The position numbers were made by a program, and so were the translations under genes. From NCBI RefSeq assembly GCF_016924145.1, contig NZ_JAFFZO010000004.1:72786-136785 (forward strand): DNA of 64,000 bases, read 5' to 3'. This document shows, piece after piece, positions 53,480 to 62,789 of the stretch (positions within the stretch are counted from its first letter, which is position 1; each line of letters starts with the position of its first letter). The DNA comes from Amphritea pacifica. GTDB lineage: Bacteria; Pseudomonadota; Gammaproteobacteria; Pseudomonadales; Balneatricaceae. The notes beneath the pieces are model-generated. The model was given only the letters and a program-made list of their open reading frames with translations. It was not told the origin of the DNA and ran no database searches.

Positions 53480-54562
53480 ATGCGAATAAATAAAAAGATT
53501 CTATCGCTATGCCTGCTGACCGCTTCATGTTCAGTCAGTGCTGCTCAGGTTAATGTTTATAACTGGTTTGGTTATATACCGGAAGATTCTCTCCAGGTTT
53601 TCAGAGATACGTCGAAAACTGAACTGAATTATGATGTTTATGAAAGTAATGAAATACTTGAAACTAAACTGCTGTCTGGTGGCTCGCGTTATGACCTGGT
53701 AGTGCCTTCGGCAAACTTTATGGAACGTCAGGTAAAGACGGGTATTTATCAGAAAATTGATAAATCAAAAATACCTAATTACAACAAGATTGATCCGGTT
53801 ATTTTAAAGAAAGTCGAAACCTATGATCCGGGTAATCAATACAGCGTTCCCTATGCCTGGGGCAGTATCGGCGTGGGTTACAACGTGAAAATGGTTAAGG
53901 AGCGTTTAGGCGAAATCCCAGAGAATACTTTTGATTTGGTATTCAAACCTGAAGTGGCAGCCAAACTGAAGGATTGTGGTATAGCGCTGCTTGATTCGCC
54001 GGCTGAAGCGATGGCGATGGCGTTGCACTATCTGGGACTGGATCCTAACTCTGAAGATAAAGGCGACCTGAAGAAAGCTGAGGCGATGGTACGGGCTGCC
54101 AGAGGCAATTATAAATATTTCCACAATGGTTCCTACCGCGATGATCTGGCCAATGGCGATATCTGTGTGGCGCTGGGTTACAACGGCATCATCCTGGCGG
54201 GCAATGCGATCGCCAAGTCGATCGACCCTGACCGTGAGATCGCTTACTCAATCCCTAATATCGGTTCCCTGATCTGGTTTGATGTGATGGCGATTCCGGC
54301 TGATGCCCCTAACCCTGAGGGTGCCCATGAGTTCATCAATTTTATCCTGGAGCCTGAGATCGGTTCATCTATCTCAAACATGGTGAAATATGCGGTGCCT
54401 AACCTCGGGGCAGATAAGTATGTTGAGCCGGAAACCTTTAACAACCCGGGTATCTATCCATCGGATGAGGTGAAAGAAACTCTGTTTGCGCTGCAAGCAC
54501 ATAGTCAGAAGTTTGACCGTATCCTCAACCGGGCCTGGACCAATATCAAGACTAATCGTTAA
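53480..54562 (+). CDS. PotD/PotF-family polyamine ABC substrate-binding protein
   Basis: 360 aa. Signal peptide with VSAAQ cleavage. Mature start VNVYNWFGYIPEDSLQVF is the classic polyamine-receptor opening; YDVYESNEILETKLLSGGSRYDLVVPS and PYAWGSIGVGYN follow. It should bind putrescine, spermidine or a related amine in the periplasm. The potABC/HI permease genes are absent, so this is an orphan receptor. Confidence 0.88.
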   Translation: MRINKKILSLCLLTASCSVSAAQVNVYNWFGYIPEDSLQVFRDTSKTELNYDVYESNEILETKLLSGGSRYDLVVPSANFMERQVKTGIYQKIDKSKIPNYNKIDPVILKKVETYDPGNQYSVPYAWGSIGVGYNVKMVKERLGEIPENTFDLVFKPEVAAKLKDCGIALLDSPAEAMAMALHYLGLDPNSEDKGDLKKAEAMVRAARGNYKYFHNGSYRDDLANGDICVALGYNGIILAGNAIAKSIDPDREIAYSIPNIGSLIWFDVMAIPADAPNPEGAHEFINFILEPEIGSSISNMVKYAVPNLGADKYVEPETFNNPGIYPSDEVKETLFALQAHSQKFDRILNRAWTNIKTNR

Positions 54563-54644
54563 TCAGGGCGGCCCTGAGATCTATCGGTAGTGCCAGGGCC
54601 TGCGCTGCTCCTTCCTGATATTAAGTTTTATTGCGGCAACATTT

Positions 54645-54672
54645 GCCAGTGACTTGTTCACTGGCTTTTTTT
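54645..54672 (+). terminator. Terminator after the polyamine receptor gene
   Basis: Perfect 8-bp stem GCCAGTGA / TCACTGGC, loop CTTGT, followed by seven T. Confidence 0.93.
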
Positions 54673-54712
54673 ATGTCTGATTATCTTTTTGATCCGTGAT
54701 TTGCCGCAGCGG

Positions 54713-56293
54713 CTAATCAGTAGAAACAGGCCCGGGCATCAGCGGCAGATCAATATGAAAGTGTGCGCCGGTATCGCTAGGAAGGCTTTCTATATGGCCC
54801 TGCAACAACTGACTCACCAGGTTGTAAACGATATGCATACCCAGACCGCTGCAGCCCTGGTTTCGCCTGGTGGTCATAAAGGGTTCAAACAGTTTGGTGT
54901 GCCAGCCATCAGTTATGCCCACACCGTTGTCCCGGTATTCGATAGAGATCCGTTTACCATCGGACTTGATTTCAATCGCTATTTTGCCGCCGGCCTGGTT
55001 GTCAAAACCATGCAGCAATGAGTTGAGTATCAGGTTGGTAAAGATCTGATAAAAACCGCCCGGGTAACTGTTTAACATCAGTTGATCAGGCCCCAGTACT
55101 GTTATTTCCGGATTGCACTGTTTCAGCTTAGGTTTCAGTGAGCGCTGTATCTCGTCAAGGTACTGGATCAGGTCGAATGCCCGGCGCTGCTCACTCGCCT
55201 GGTCAACGGAGACCTGTTTAAAAGCACTGATCAGCTGGGCTGCACGCTCAAGGTTTTCACAGATCAACTGGCTGGTTTCAACCGCTGTGCCGGCCAGCGA
55301 ATTATCCGGGTGCTGCTGTTGGTAAAGGTTAGCCTGATCCGCCAGAAAAGAAGCGGCGGTATAGCCGATCCCGATCGGCGTATTAATCTCATGGGCGACG
55401 CCGGCAACTAAGCTCCCCAATGCTGCCAGTTTTTTCGATTCAACCAGCTGTTGCTGGGTTTCCTGCAGTTTGAGCAGGGTGGCGCGCAGCTCTTCGTTGC
55501 TCTGTTCCAGCGCCTGGGTCCGCTCAGATACCCGCTGTTCCAACTCGGCGTTTAAGCGTGCCAGTGAACGCTCGGCATCTTCCCGTTTACCCATATCGAT
55601 CAGCATCGATTGACGCATGTGGTTCATTGAGTTGACCACCTGACTGAGCTCATCCTCTTTTGCCTGGGGCTTTCGCTTCAGAATCAGGGGGGTGTCCAGC
55701 TGGTCGAGCCTGAGCCGTCGGGCATAGTCGGCCATGGTGCTGAGGTGGCGGGTCACCAGTTGATTGAACAGGGTGAGGATAAAGATCGATACGAGAAAGG
55801 TTTTGATCCCCTGAGAGGCGAGAATCAGCAGGACCTTATCCGCCAGACGCCGATAGACCTCATCCAGACTGACGATCAGGGTCAACTGGCCGACATTAAC
55901 CGGGGCATTGGTTTTATCGCTGTAGTTCAGCTCGAAATGACGCTCTACGGTGGCACCGATACGGGGTTTGCTGCCAGCGGTATAGATATTGCCAAACTGA
56001 GAGCGGATCTCCAGGTAGCGAATATCCGGCAATTGAAGCAGACCATCCAGCTGCACCTGAATCTGGGTTGGGCTGATCTCCCACAAACTGTTAGCCAGAC
56101 TGTTTAGCGAGCTGGCTTCAATCTGCTGTAACCGTTCATCGATAGCTGATCGTTCATAGCGATAATCCAGCCACAGCTGAGTACCGGTGGCGATCAGAGT
56201 AATCGCTGAACTATAGAGAAGAATTGAGGTGAGTAACCTGACCCCGATGGGCTTCTGGGTACAGAGTTCATTAAAGCGTTGTAACAGATGCAT
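54713..56293 (-). CDS. Orphan sensor histidine kinase
   Basis: 526 aa. Transmembrane helices near residues 20-40 and 157-180 enclose a small periplasmic sensor; then HAMP-like region, coiled coil with a run ERVSERTQALEQSNEELRAT, H-box GVAHEINTPIG near 303, N-box NLILNSLLHGF, G1 YRDNGVGITDG and G2 CSGLGMHIVYN. The group resembles DctB/NtrB-type kinases. No response regulator gene is adjacent; the nearest is the DctD-like gene at 62786, which has its own kinase. Confidence 0.87.
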   Translation of the reverse strand: MHLLQRFNELCTQKPIGVRLLTSILLYSSAITLIATGTQLWLDYRYERSAIDERLQQIEASSLNSLANSLWEISPTQIQVQLDGLLQLPDIRYLEIRSQFGNIYTAGSKPRIGATVERHFELNYSDKTNAPVNVGQLTLIVSLDEVYRRLADKVLLILASQGIKTFLVSIFILTLFNQLVTRHLSTMADYARRLRLDQLDTPLILKRKPQAKEDELSQVVNSMNHMRQSMLIDMGKREDAERSLARLNAELEQRVSERTQALEQSNEELRATLLKLQETQQQLVESKKLAALGSLVAGVAHEINTPIGIGYTAASFLADQANLYQQQHPDNSLAGTAVETSQLICENLERAAQLISAFKQVSVDQASEQRRAFDLIQYLDEIQRSLKPKLKQCNPEITVLGPDQLMLNSYPGGFYQIFTNLILNSLLHGFDNQAGGKIAIEIKSDGKRISIEYRDNGVGITDGWHTKLFEPFMTTRRNQGCSGLGMHIVYNLVSQLLQGHIESLPSDTGAHFHIDLPLMPGPVSTD

Positions 56294-56391
56294 TTTCTTG
56301 AGCTTTTCAGGCCAGGGGATCTCTATGATAGCGCCATCAGAGAAAGAGGAAAGATTTTATCGACCAGCTTGTCTGGTTTTGATACCGACAG

Positions 56392-56417
56392 GCGTCAATG
56401 GCTGATGCCATTGACGC
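56392..56417. terminator. Perfect hairpin between the cytochrome operon and the kinase gene
   Basis: 11-bp arms GCGTCAATGGC and GCCATTGACGC with loop TGAT. No T tract on either side, 38 bases after the cytochrome stop. Confidence 0.45.
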
Positions 56418-56455
56418 TGATATGTTAGTCGATTATGGACAGTCATTTATCAGTT

Positions 56456-57217
56456 TTAATCATCATCCCTCTTCTCACGCCGCTTATAATCGTATCCTTC
56501 CACGCCGCCCGATCTCATTAGATACTTGGCCTCATCCTCGTCTCCGCTGCGGTGACATTTAACGCAGTTTTCATAGTCGCGGATACCCTCTTCAAGATGC
56601 TCCTCACGAATCTTTGATCTTGAGTGTTCGTGACAGCCATAACAGGTGTAATCTGTGTAGTCGTTATTAACATGGCAGGTTTCGCACTCTGTTTCGTGGT
56701 GGCGGTCGAAACGGAAATATTCCTCATGATCAAAAGTAGCAGGGGTCCAGGCATCCTGAGAATGACACTGACCACAGTTGCCTTTGATCTTCCGGTGCAG
56801 GTCATCCGTTGGGCTGGTATGACAGCTGTCACACTCGTTCTGCAGTGAAGCCTCAAGCAGATTGTGGGAGAACTGACTGATGGGCCGGAAAGCCTGCCCC
56901 CCATTATGGTCGCTGTGACAGCTGACACAGTCCTCTTCAATCAGCTGCTGGTGAAAGGCAACGTTCTTTTTCTCAGAGGCAATGGGAACACCTTTCGTGG
57001 TGACTTTGCCAATCTCTTCGACTTTGTGACAGGCGATACACTGGCTGGCGGGGCTGCCAATAAAGGGGGTGTGGCAGGCAAAGCAATCGTCCGCCAGCTC
57101 AGCATGGGAGTCAATCAGTTTACCCGGGCTGATCATATGCTGGGGGACAAATAGCGTTAGCAAAACCAGAGCTAACAGATTAATGACGATAATGACGAGG
57201 ATCGATTTATTGTTCAT
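56456..57217 (-). CDS. Membrane-anchored octaheme cytochrome c
   Basis: 253 aa from the ATG at 57217, chosen because MNNKSILVIIVINLLALVLL gives an immediate N-terminal anchor and the ATG overlaps the preceding stop (ATGA). There are eight CxxCH heme motifs: CFACH, CIACH, CVSCH, CDSCH, CGQCH, CETCH, CYGCH and CVKCH, plus many extra His as distal ligands. The fold recalls class III/c7-type and tetraheme NapC-like shuttles. It probably accepts electrons from the upstream membrane protein and hands them to a periplasmic acceptor. No terminal reductase is encoded here. Confidence 0.85.
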   Translation of the reverse strand: MNNKSILVIIVINLLALVLLTLFVPQHMISPGKLIDSHAELADDCFACHTPFIGSPASQCIACHKVEEIGKVTTKGVPIASEKKNVAFHQQLIEEDCVSCHSDHNGGQAFRPISQFSHNLLEASLQNECDSCHTSPTDDLHRKIKGNCGQCHSQDAWTPATFDHEEYFRFDRHHETECETCHVNNDYTDYTCYGCHEHSRSKIREEHLEEGIRDYENCVKCHRSGDEDEAKYLMRSGGVEGYDYKRREKRDDD

Positions 57218-57792
57218 TTCCACTCCCAGAACAGAAGAATACTGAGAATATGAGTGAGGCCAAGCACGGTAAACACCAGCGTGATGGGCAGGTGTACCGC
57301 GCGCCATTTTTTCATCAGGTCGAAGGTGGTGGCATCCCAGAACAGTTTCTTCTCTATCGCCTCTTCAGACAGGCCTTGTTGTAGATAGAGATCTTTCTTT
57401 ACTGCCAGGAACTGGCGCGAACGATTCAGCAGATACTTGCCGGTCATGCCGCTGATAACGTTTACCAGCATCGCCGCCAGCGCCAGCCAGGGTAACACGG
57501 TATACACATGGATGCCGGCATGTACCAGAATCATCAAAGAGCCTGACCAGCCCAGGGTTTCATGCAGAATGAGCAGGGTTTTAGGTTTGCCAAAGCTGAT
57601 CATCTTGCGTTTGCGCATGGAGTAGAGGAATGACAGCAGAATCAGTAAAACACCGGGTATCCCCAGCCAGCGGCCAACCCATACAAGGTCGAAAAAGTGC
57701 AGCAGAGCATCCGCGATGGCGGTGCCCAGAATCAGTGCGCCGAACATCTGCAGAAAGGGGATAACTTCTCTGCGTATGAGTGATCGTTCCAT
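57214..57792 (-). CDS. Small integral membrane protein, cytochrome b candidate
   Basis: 192 aa from the ATG at 57792, which avoids overlap with the upstream reductase gene and has GAGAG upstream. Four to five transmembrane helices (about 10-30, 38-55, 72-92, 97-115, 165-187). Histidines in or near helices (ALLHFFD, LLILHETLG, ILVHAGIHVYTV, RAVHLPI, GLTHILSIL) could form one or two bis-His b-heme sites. The loop KYLLNRSRQFLAVKKDL is cytoplasmic by charge. It would relay electrons across the membrane from the flavin/2Fe-2S reductase to the octaheme cytochrome. Confidence 0.7.
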   Translation of the reverse strand: MERSLIRREVIPFLQMFGALILGTAIADALLHFFDLVWVGRWLGIPGVLLILLSFLYSMRKRKMISFGKPKTLLILHETLGWSGSLMILVHAGIHVYTVLPWLALAAMLVNVISGMTGKYLLNRSRQFLAVKKDLYLQQGLSEEAIEKKLFWDATTFDLMKKWRAVHLPITLVFTVLGLTHILSILLFWEWK

Positions 57793-57802
57793 AATTATTC
57801 TC

Positions 57803-59125
57803 TCAAGCTTCCAGTGTGAGATCACATCTGGGTGTTGATATACAGAGTAAACAGTGCCCCGGTTCGACATCCGCATCAGGCTGTTGAGTGTATTCCACTT
57901 CGCCTGATTTCACCTTTGTCTGACACGTGCCACAACTGCCTGCATGGCAACCTGACATAACATCAATATTGTTCGTTTCGGCAAATTCCAGCAGAGAAGC
58001 TGCACCCACGTCCCATACAATGCTTTTGCCGGATTCGCTGAAGGTTACTGTGATCGGTTCTGCTGAAGCAGAGGGTTGGGGCTGTTCATGTTTGATGAGT
58101 GAAGCAGGGCCAAAGGATTCATAGTAAATATCACCACTATCCACTCCCCATTCTTGCAACCCCGGCACCAGACTTTCCATCATGGGTTTAGGACCGCAGA
58201 CATAAAACTGGTAGCGCATCAGCTTTAAGGTGTCACGCAACAGATGAAGAGTCACCCGGCCTTTATGCTGATAATCGATTCCCTCGATATCACTTTCCAG
58301 TGGCGCGCTGTAGCAGATATATAGGTGAAAGTTGTGGTGATTATCCGCGAAGGTTTGCAGATGCTCTTTCATGATCTGATCAGCACCATTGCAGACACCA
58401 TAATACAGCCAGATCTCTCGATCAGTTCCGTTCTCTAATAAGGTGTTAAGCATACTTAACATGGGGGTAATACCGATGCCGCCGCCAATCAATACGATGG
58501 GGAGTGGTTCAGCTTCCATCAGATGAAAATGACCGCCAGGCGCTCTGACCTGAAGAGTGTCACCTTCGCGTACCTGATCATGTAGAAAGCTGGAGGCCAG
58601 ACCTGCAGGTATCTCTGGCAGACCGACAGGTGCCTGAGCGCGTTTGACAGAGATTCGGTAGTAGTCAGATCTGGGCGCATCAGAGAGGGAGTAGCAGCGC
58701 ACCACGGACTTCGTCTGATCTGTATCGCTGATGGCGAGTTTGAAGGTTAAAAACTGCCCGGGTATGAAGGGTGGCAATGGTTGCCCATCGGTCGGTGCCA
58801 GATAGAAGGAGCAAACTGAGTGCTGCGAGTCTTCTGGCACCCGGCGTTGTACGATGAATTCCCGAAACCCCTTCCAGGCAGCTTCGGCAGGGTGATACGA
58901 TTCTTCGTCAGTCGTAGATCGGGTTATCGTTGATACGGCTGTTGTTGACGTGGCTTTTGTTGATGTGTTTTGTGCAGGCTCTGCTTCATCGACCGGGTTA
59001 TCCAGTTTTTTATAGTGACCTTTGCTGTGGAAATAGAGCAACAATGCGCCGACAGCAACCTGCAACAAAATTACAGTCAATATAATTAATGCCAGAATAC
59101 CAGTGGTCATTGTCATTATTCCCAA
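57803..59125 (-). CDS. Membrane-anchored FAD/2Fe-2S NAD(P)H oxidoreductase
   Basis: 440 aa; in-frame Met codons 12 and 18 bases downstream are alternative starts. An N-terminal helix (about 8-30) anchors it, followed by a Thr/Ser-rich linker. FAD domain with VVRCYSLSDAP near 140, NAD(P)H domain with GGGIGITPMLSML near 215, and a C-terminal plant-type ferredoxin domain with CHAGSCGTCQTK and CLLC supplying the four 2Fe-2S cysteines. It resembles Hcr and phenol-hydroxylase-type reductases but has a membrane anchor. It is encoded 10 bases upstream of the small membrane protein gene and probably feeds it electrons. Confidence 0.85.
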   Translation of the reverse strand: MGIMTMTTGILALIILTVILLQVAVGALLLYFHSKGHYKKLDNPVDEAEPAQNTSTKATSTTAVSTITRSTTDEESYHPAEAAWKGFREFIVQRRVPEDSQHSVCSFYLAPTDGQPLPPFIPGQFLTFKLAISDTDQTKSVVRCYSLSDAPRSDYYRISVKRAQAPVGLPEIPAGLASSFLHDQVREGDTLQVRAPGGHFHLMEAEPLPIVLIGGGIGITPMLSMLNTLLENGTDREIWLYYGVCNGADQIMKEHLQTFADNHHNFHLYICYSAPLESDIEGIDYQHKGRVTLHLLRDTLKLMRYQFYVCGPKPMMESLVPGLQEWGVDSGDIYYESFGPASLIKHEQPQPSASAEPITVTFSESGKSIVWDVGAASLLEFAETNNIDVMSGCHAGSCGTCQTKVKSGEVEYTQQPDADVEPGHCLLCISTPRCDLTLEA

Positions 59126-59602
59126 TATTCATTTTCATGTAATACAAAAACAGTTTTTTTGAGAATGACTAACTGCTTTTTGTATTATTTTTCTATGTGA
59201 CAGTAAATTTTTGAAATTAATTTTCTTGGTTTACAGATGTTATGGTTTACGGGTCTGACAAGAAAAAATATTTAAAGTCAGTAAGATAGATAACCTAAGA
59301 GCTATTTTAGCACAGACCTGTAAGCACTGTGGTGGTTGTCCCCGGAGCGAAATTAGATCCAGATCAAAAACTTGTCATCCAGTTGACTAAAAAGGTGTGA
59401 TTCTTATTTTAAGGTTTAAAGGAGATGCGATTCTTAATTGTATTTTTATCGAAAATTACAGCTTATAAGGGCTGATTATGAGGGCCGATGATCAGGTGAT
59501 CAGGGCTAAGTAATAGCTGGAAGCGATATTGCCTGTTCATACTGCCGGATTTAAAAAATAGGGTGCTTAACCGTTCGGTCAGGTGCGTTTTATGCAAGCG
59601 AT
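59126..59602. other. AT-rich intergenic region upstream of the reductase operon
   Basis: No gene is seen. AATACAAAAACAG (59141-59153) faces CTGCTTTTTGTATT (59173-59186), an imperfect inverted repeat with one extra base, just upstream of the reductase start. A direct repeat of GATTCTTA occurs near 59397 and 59429. These could be control sites for the electron-transfer operon, but no known regulator motif fits. Confidence 0.4.
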
Positions 59603-60685
59603 TCACCTGATCCGTGCCTCAGCTCTTAAACCAAGGATCTTGCCGACGGTACGATTCCAGTTTGCTGCACATTCAGGGCCGCACCGTTCAGTCCATCTCG
59701 GTAAAATCACATCTCTAGCGATCTGGTCACGAATTGCCAGATCTTTCTCAGAGGGCTCGACCAGTACCATACTGCCGATTTCGCCAACAGGACAGGGGCC
59801 TGAACTCAGGCAAGCCAGGGCTTTATCATCTTCTTTGGCTGTTTCCTGCCACATCTGTTCGGTCAGAATGGCGATCTCTTTTTCAAGCAGCTGTTTCTGT
59901 GCCTCACTCAGACGGTTCCATTTATCTATATTCATCGCGCCAAATGCCAGCCCCCAGCCTACCCGAAGCGTAAAACCATAAGGCATCTCTTTGTATAATT
60001 CAGCGTTATAGGCAGACATGGTTCCGGTAATGATACAGTCCAGACTGTTATTGCCCAGGGCTTCGGGCACATCCTGATAGGGCATGTTGACTGGAATAGC
60101 CCCTGCGCCTTCAACAAAATCAGCAAGTGTTCTCAGAAACACCCGGATACGGCGTCCCTGCAACTCTTCAATGGTATTGACGGGTTGTTTGCACCAGATC
60201 ATCTGACTGGGGAAGGGGTAGAGGATCATCAGTCTGGCATTATATTTCTCGGCGAAAGCGCGCTCCAGGGTTGGAAAGTAGGCATCAGCAACGCGTCTTT
60301 GTACAGCGATATTCTGTACCAGCGATGACAGATCAGCGCCTTCGAAAATTTCGCTTTCCTCCTCCATTGCATAGCCGGGTAAACCAAAGGCAAAATCAAA
60401 TACGCCATTTTTCAATAAGCGCATAATTTCAAAGCCCCTGAGGCCCAGTTCGTCCTGTGGCTTAATCTCACCGACAATCTCTCCGCCGGAGACATCGGCG
60501 ATATGCTGGTTCCAGAAAGGGCCTTCATGTTTTGGATAGTTGTGAAAATATCCCCAGGTGCCTACTGCCTTGATAATGATGGTGTCGTTGGCGATGACCA
60601 GGCTGCTTGTAGCTGCTATCACCAGACCGAGCAGCAGGGCAGCTATGCAATTCTTATTGGTTTTCATATAGACCGGCGTTTTCAT
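59603..60685 (-). CDS. Orphan TRAP-type solute-binding protein (DctP-like)
   Basis: 360 aa. Signal peptide after a short leader (alternative start six codons in). DctP fold: IIIKAVGTWGYFHNYPKHEG, LGLRGFEIMRLLKNGVFDFA, ELQGRRIRVFLRTLADFVEGA and PYQDVPEALGNNSLDCIITG. The arginine in RRIRVF is the usual carboxylate anchor. Four extra cysteines near the C-terminus (CLSSGPCP, CGPEC) suggest disulfides. No TRAP permease genes are nearby. Divergent from a DctB/D-like pair, so it may serve as a periplasmic sensor component. Confidence 0.83.
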   Translation of the reverse strand: MKTPVYMKTNKNCIAALLLGLVIAATSSLVIANDTIIIKAVGTWGYFHNYPKHEGPFWNQHIADVSGGEIVGEIKPQDELGLRGFEIMRLLKNGVFDFAFGLPGYAMEEESEIFEGADLSSLVQNIAVQRRVADAYFPTLERAFAEKYNARLMILYPFPSQMIWCKQPVNTIEELQGRRIRVFLRTLADFVEGAGAIPVNMPYQDVPEALGNNSLDCIITGTMSAYNAELYKEMPYGFTLRVGWGLAFGAMNIDKWNRLSEAQKQLLEKEIAILTEQMWQETAKEDDKALACLSSGPCPVGEIGSMVLVEPSEKDLAIRDQIARDVILPRWTERCGPECAANWNRTVGKILGLRAEARIR

Positions 60686-60845
60686 TCTCTGGGTAAATTA
60701 GCAATGAGATATCGTATTATATTGGATGACTATACCCTACTGTATTACGTAAGTGAGAAGTCAGTTTAGTATTTTAACCGGGTGATTTTTAATTTACCTC
60801 TGATATAACTATCATTCAGCATCGGTTTAGTATGGCGTCCTTTTT

Positions 60846-62789
60846 ATGAAAAATGGTTATAAGTTAGGGATTCGCGGACGTTTTTTTATTGCGTTTGGTG
60901 TGCTGAGTGCATTAACGCTGGTCGCTACCATGATTAGCTGGATCTCCTATAACCGGTTGGGCGATGAACTCAATAGCCTTATCAAAGGTAATATCCAGAC
61001 CCTTAGCCTGATCTCTGAATTAAAAGAGGAGGGCACGAAGATAACTTTGCTGGCGCCTACCCTGTTAGCGGCAAAGGATGAGAACAGTCGAGAACAGATA
61101 TGGACTGAACTCACCAGTGGCATCGGGGGGATGAGAGGGCTGTTGCCGAAAATTACGGCGATCACTGCGGATCTTCAGGGGCAGCATCAGTCTCTGGAAC
61201 AGATTAAATCACTAGAGCTGACCCTGGCTGAACTTGATCGTTATGTGCGTAAGAATTTTGAGGTTCAGCGACTTAAAGTATCTGAAAATCAACGATTAAG
61301 GTGGGCCGGAGGCAACTTTTTAACTGAGATAAAATCGGTAACAGAGAGGGCCCAGCTCTATCTTTTTAGCCGGATCAATGAAGATTACCCCGACGCCTGG
61401 GCGGTCAAAAATTACTCAGGAAATGATTCGGTCAGTGAGATCAACGCTGATCTGCAGCGGCTCTACCGGATCGAAGCGGATGTCAATTTGCTGACAAATC
61501 TGGTGGACCGTGCAGGGCATCTGCCCGACCTTAGCTCTCTGATCGCCACACAACTCCATTCGGAGGATATTATTCAGCGTATCTTTCAGGATCTGCAGAA
61601 AGTAAATCCCTTATATGGTTTAGAGAGGCTTGAGAAGACCGTCGGGAATATCGTGTCGCTGACCCGGGGGGAGGGGAATATCTTTTCCATTCGCAGCGAG
61701 GAGCGTCAGATTATTTATAACGGCGAGGCGCTGCTGAGTCAGATCCGTGAAGAGCTCAACCGTTTAAATGAGCTTATTGCGGTTCAGACGACTCAGACTG
61801 AAAACGCCGCGCAAAGCTCCGCTGATACTATTCGCGAGACCATTAAAAAGGGTCGGGTCTGGATGTTGCTTATGGTGGCGGTGAGTTTGCTGTTTACCAT
61901 TCTAACGGTCTGGCTCTATGTTGGCCGGAACATGGTGGCAAGGATTACCAGTCTGGATGCCAGTATGCGCTCCATCGCTAATGGTAATCTTGATCAGCAG
62001 GTGGAAGTTAAAGGCAGTGACGAGATCGGGACCATGGCACGATCGCTGGTGAGCTTTCGGGATCAACTGGCAACGCTGCAGGAGGAGTTGGTACAGGCCG
62101 GTAAACTGGCGGCTCTGGGACAGCTATCGGCAGGTATCGCCCACGAGATTAATCAACCCCTGTCGGCCATTGGTCATTACTCGCATAACGGCATCCGTTT
62201 CCTGAAACAGGGCAAGCTGGAGGAGGTGGAGAAAAATCTTAATCAGATCTCCAATCTGAAGAAACGTGCCGCCATTATTATTACCCGTCTTAAATCGTTA
62301 GCCCGGCCGCAAAAAGATAATCTGGTGGCTGTTGAACTGAAACAGGCGGTGGATAATGTCTTACTGATGCTTGAGGGCGATGAGGTCAGGAAGCTGACCG
62401 ATATACAGGTGGCGTTTGAATCTCAACACAACCAGGTCAAGGGGGATCCGGTTCAACTGGAACAGGTCATTCTGAATCTGGTCACCAATGCTCTGGATGC
62501 CATGAAGGAGCAGCCGGATAAACAGATCAGGATAGCGTGTCAGCGTAATAAAGACTGGCTGGCGATCAATGTGAGGGATAATGGTCCGGGCATCAGCAGT
62601 GAGCTGCGTGAACAGATCTTCGAACCCTTCTTTACCACCAAGCGGCGGGGCCAGAGCCTCGGACTGGGCTTATCGATCTCGTATAACATTATCAATAGCT
62701 TTGGAGGCAGATTAAGCGTGGATCTTGAGGCAACAAAAGGCGCGTCATTTTGTATTCAGCTACCAGAATTTCGGGGAAGTAAATCATGA
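60846..62789 (+). CDS. Sensor histidine kinase, DctB-like with helical TorS-type sensor
   Basis: 647 aa. Helix 1 about residues 12-32, a roughly 300-residue periplasmic alpha-helical domain resembling TorS-type sensors, helix 2 about 338-362, HAMP about 363-412, then GKLAALGQLSAGIAHEINQP with the phosphorylated His433, N-box NLVTNALDAMKEQ, G1 RDNGPGISSEL and G2 GLGLSISYNI. The kinase core is of the DctB/NtrB class that works with sigma-54 activators. Its stop overlaps the response regulator start (ATGA). The ligand may be presented by the divergent DctP-like protein. Confidence 0.88.
   Translation: MKNGYKLGIRGRFFIAFGVLSALTLVATMISWISYNRLGDELNSLIKGNIQTLSLISELKEEGTKITLLAPTLLAAKDENSREQIWTELTSGIGGMRGLLPKITAITADLQGQHQSLEQIKSLELTLAELDRYVRKNFEVQRLKVSENQRLRWAGGNFLTEIKSVTERAQLYLFSRINEDYPDAWAVKNYSGNDSVSEINADLQRLYRIEADVNLLTNLVDRAGHLPDLSSLIATQLHSEDIIQRIFQDLQKVNPLYGLERLEKTVGNIVSLTRGEGNIFSIRSEERQIIYNGEALLSQIREELNRLNELIAVQTTQTENAAQSSADTIRETIKKGRVWMLLMVAVSLLFTILTVWLYVGRNMVARITSLDASMRSIANGNLDQQVEVKGSDEIGTMARSLVSFRDQLATLQEELVQAGKLAALGQLSAGIAHEINQPLSAIGHYSHNGIRFLKQGKLEEVEKNLNQISNLKKRAAIIITRLKSLARPQKDNLVAVELKQAVDNVLLMLEGDEVRKLTDIQVAFESQHNQVKGDPVQLEQVILNLVTNALDAMKEQPDKQIRIACQRNKDWLAINVRDNGPGISSELREQIFEPFFTTKRRGQSLGLGLSISYNIINSFGGRLSVDLEATKGASFCIQLPEFRGSKS

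Noticed and set aside
59397-59445. NsrR-type nitric-oxide operator upstream of the reductase operon
   Set aside because: The GATTCTTA direct repeats and a GATGC half-site do not assemble into the known inverted NsrR consensus.
60686-60845. Sigma-54 promoter for the DctP-like gene
   Set aside because: No TGGC and TTGC pair at correct spacing was found on the minus strand between the divergent genes.
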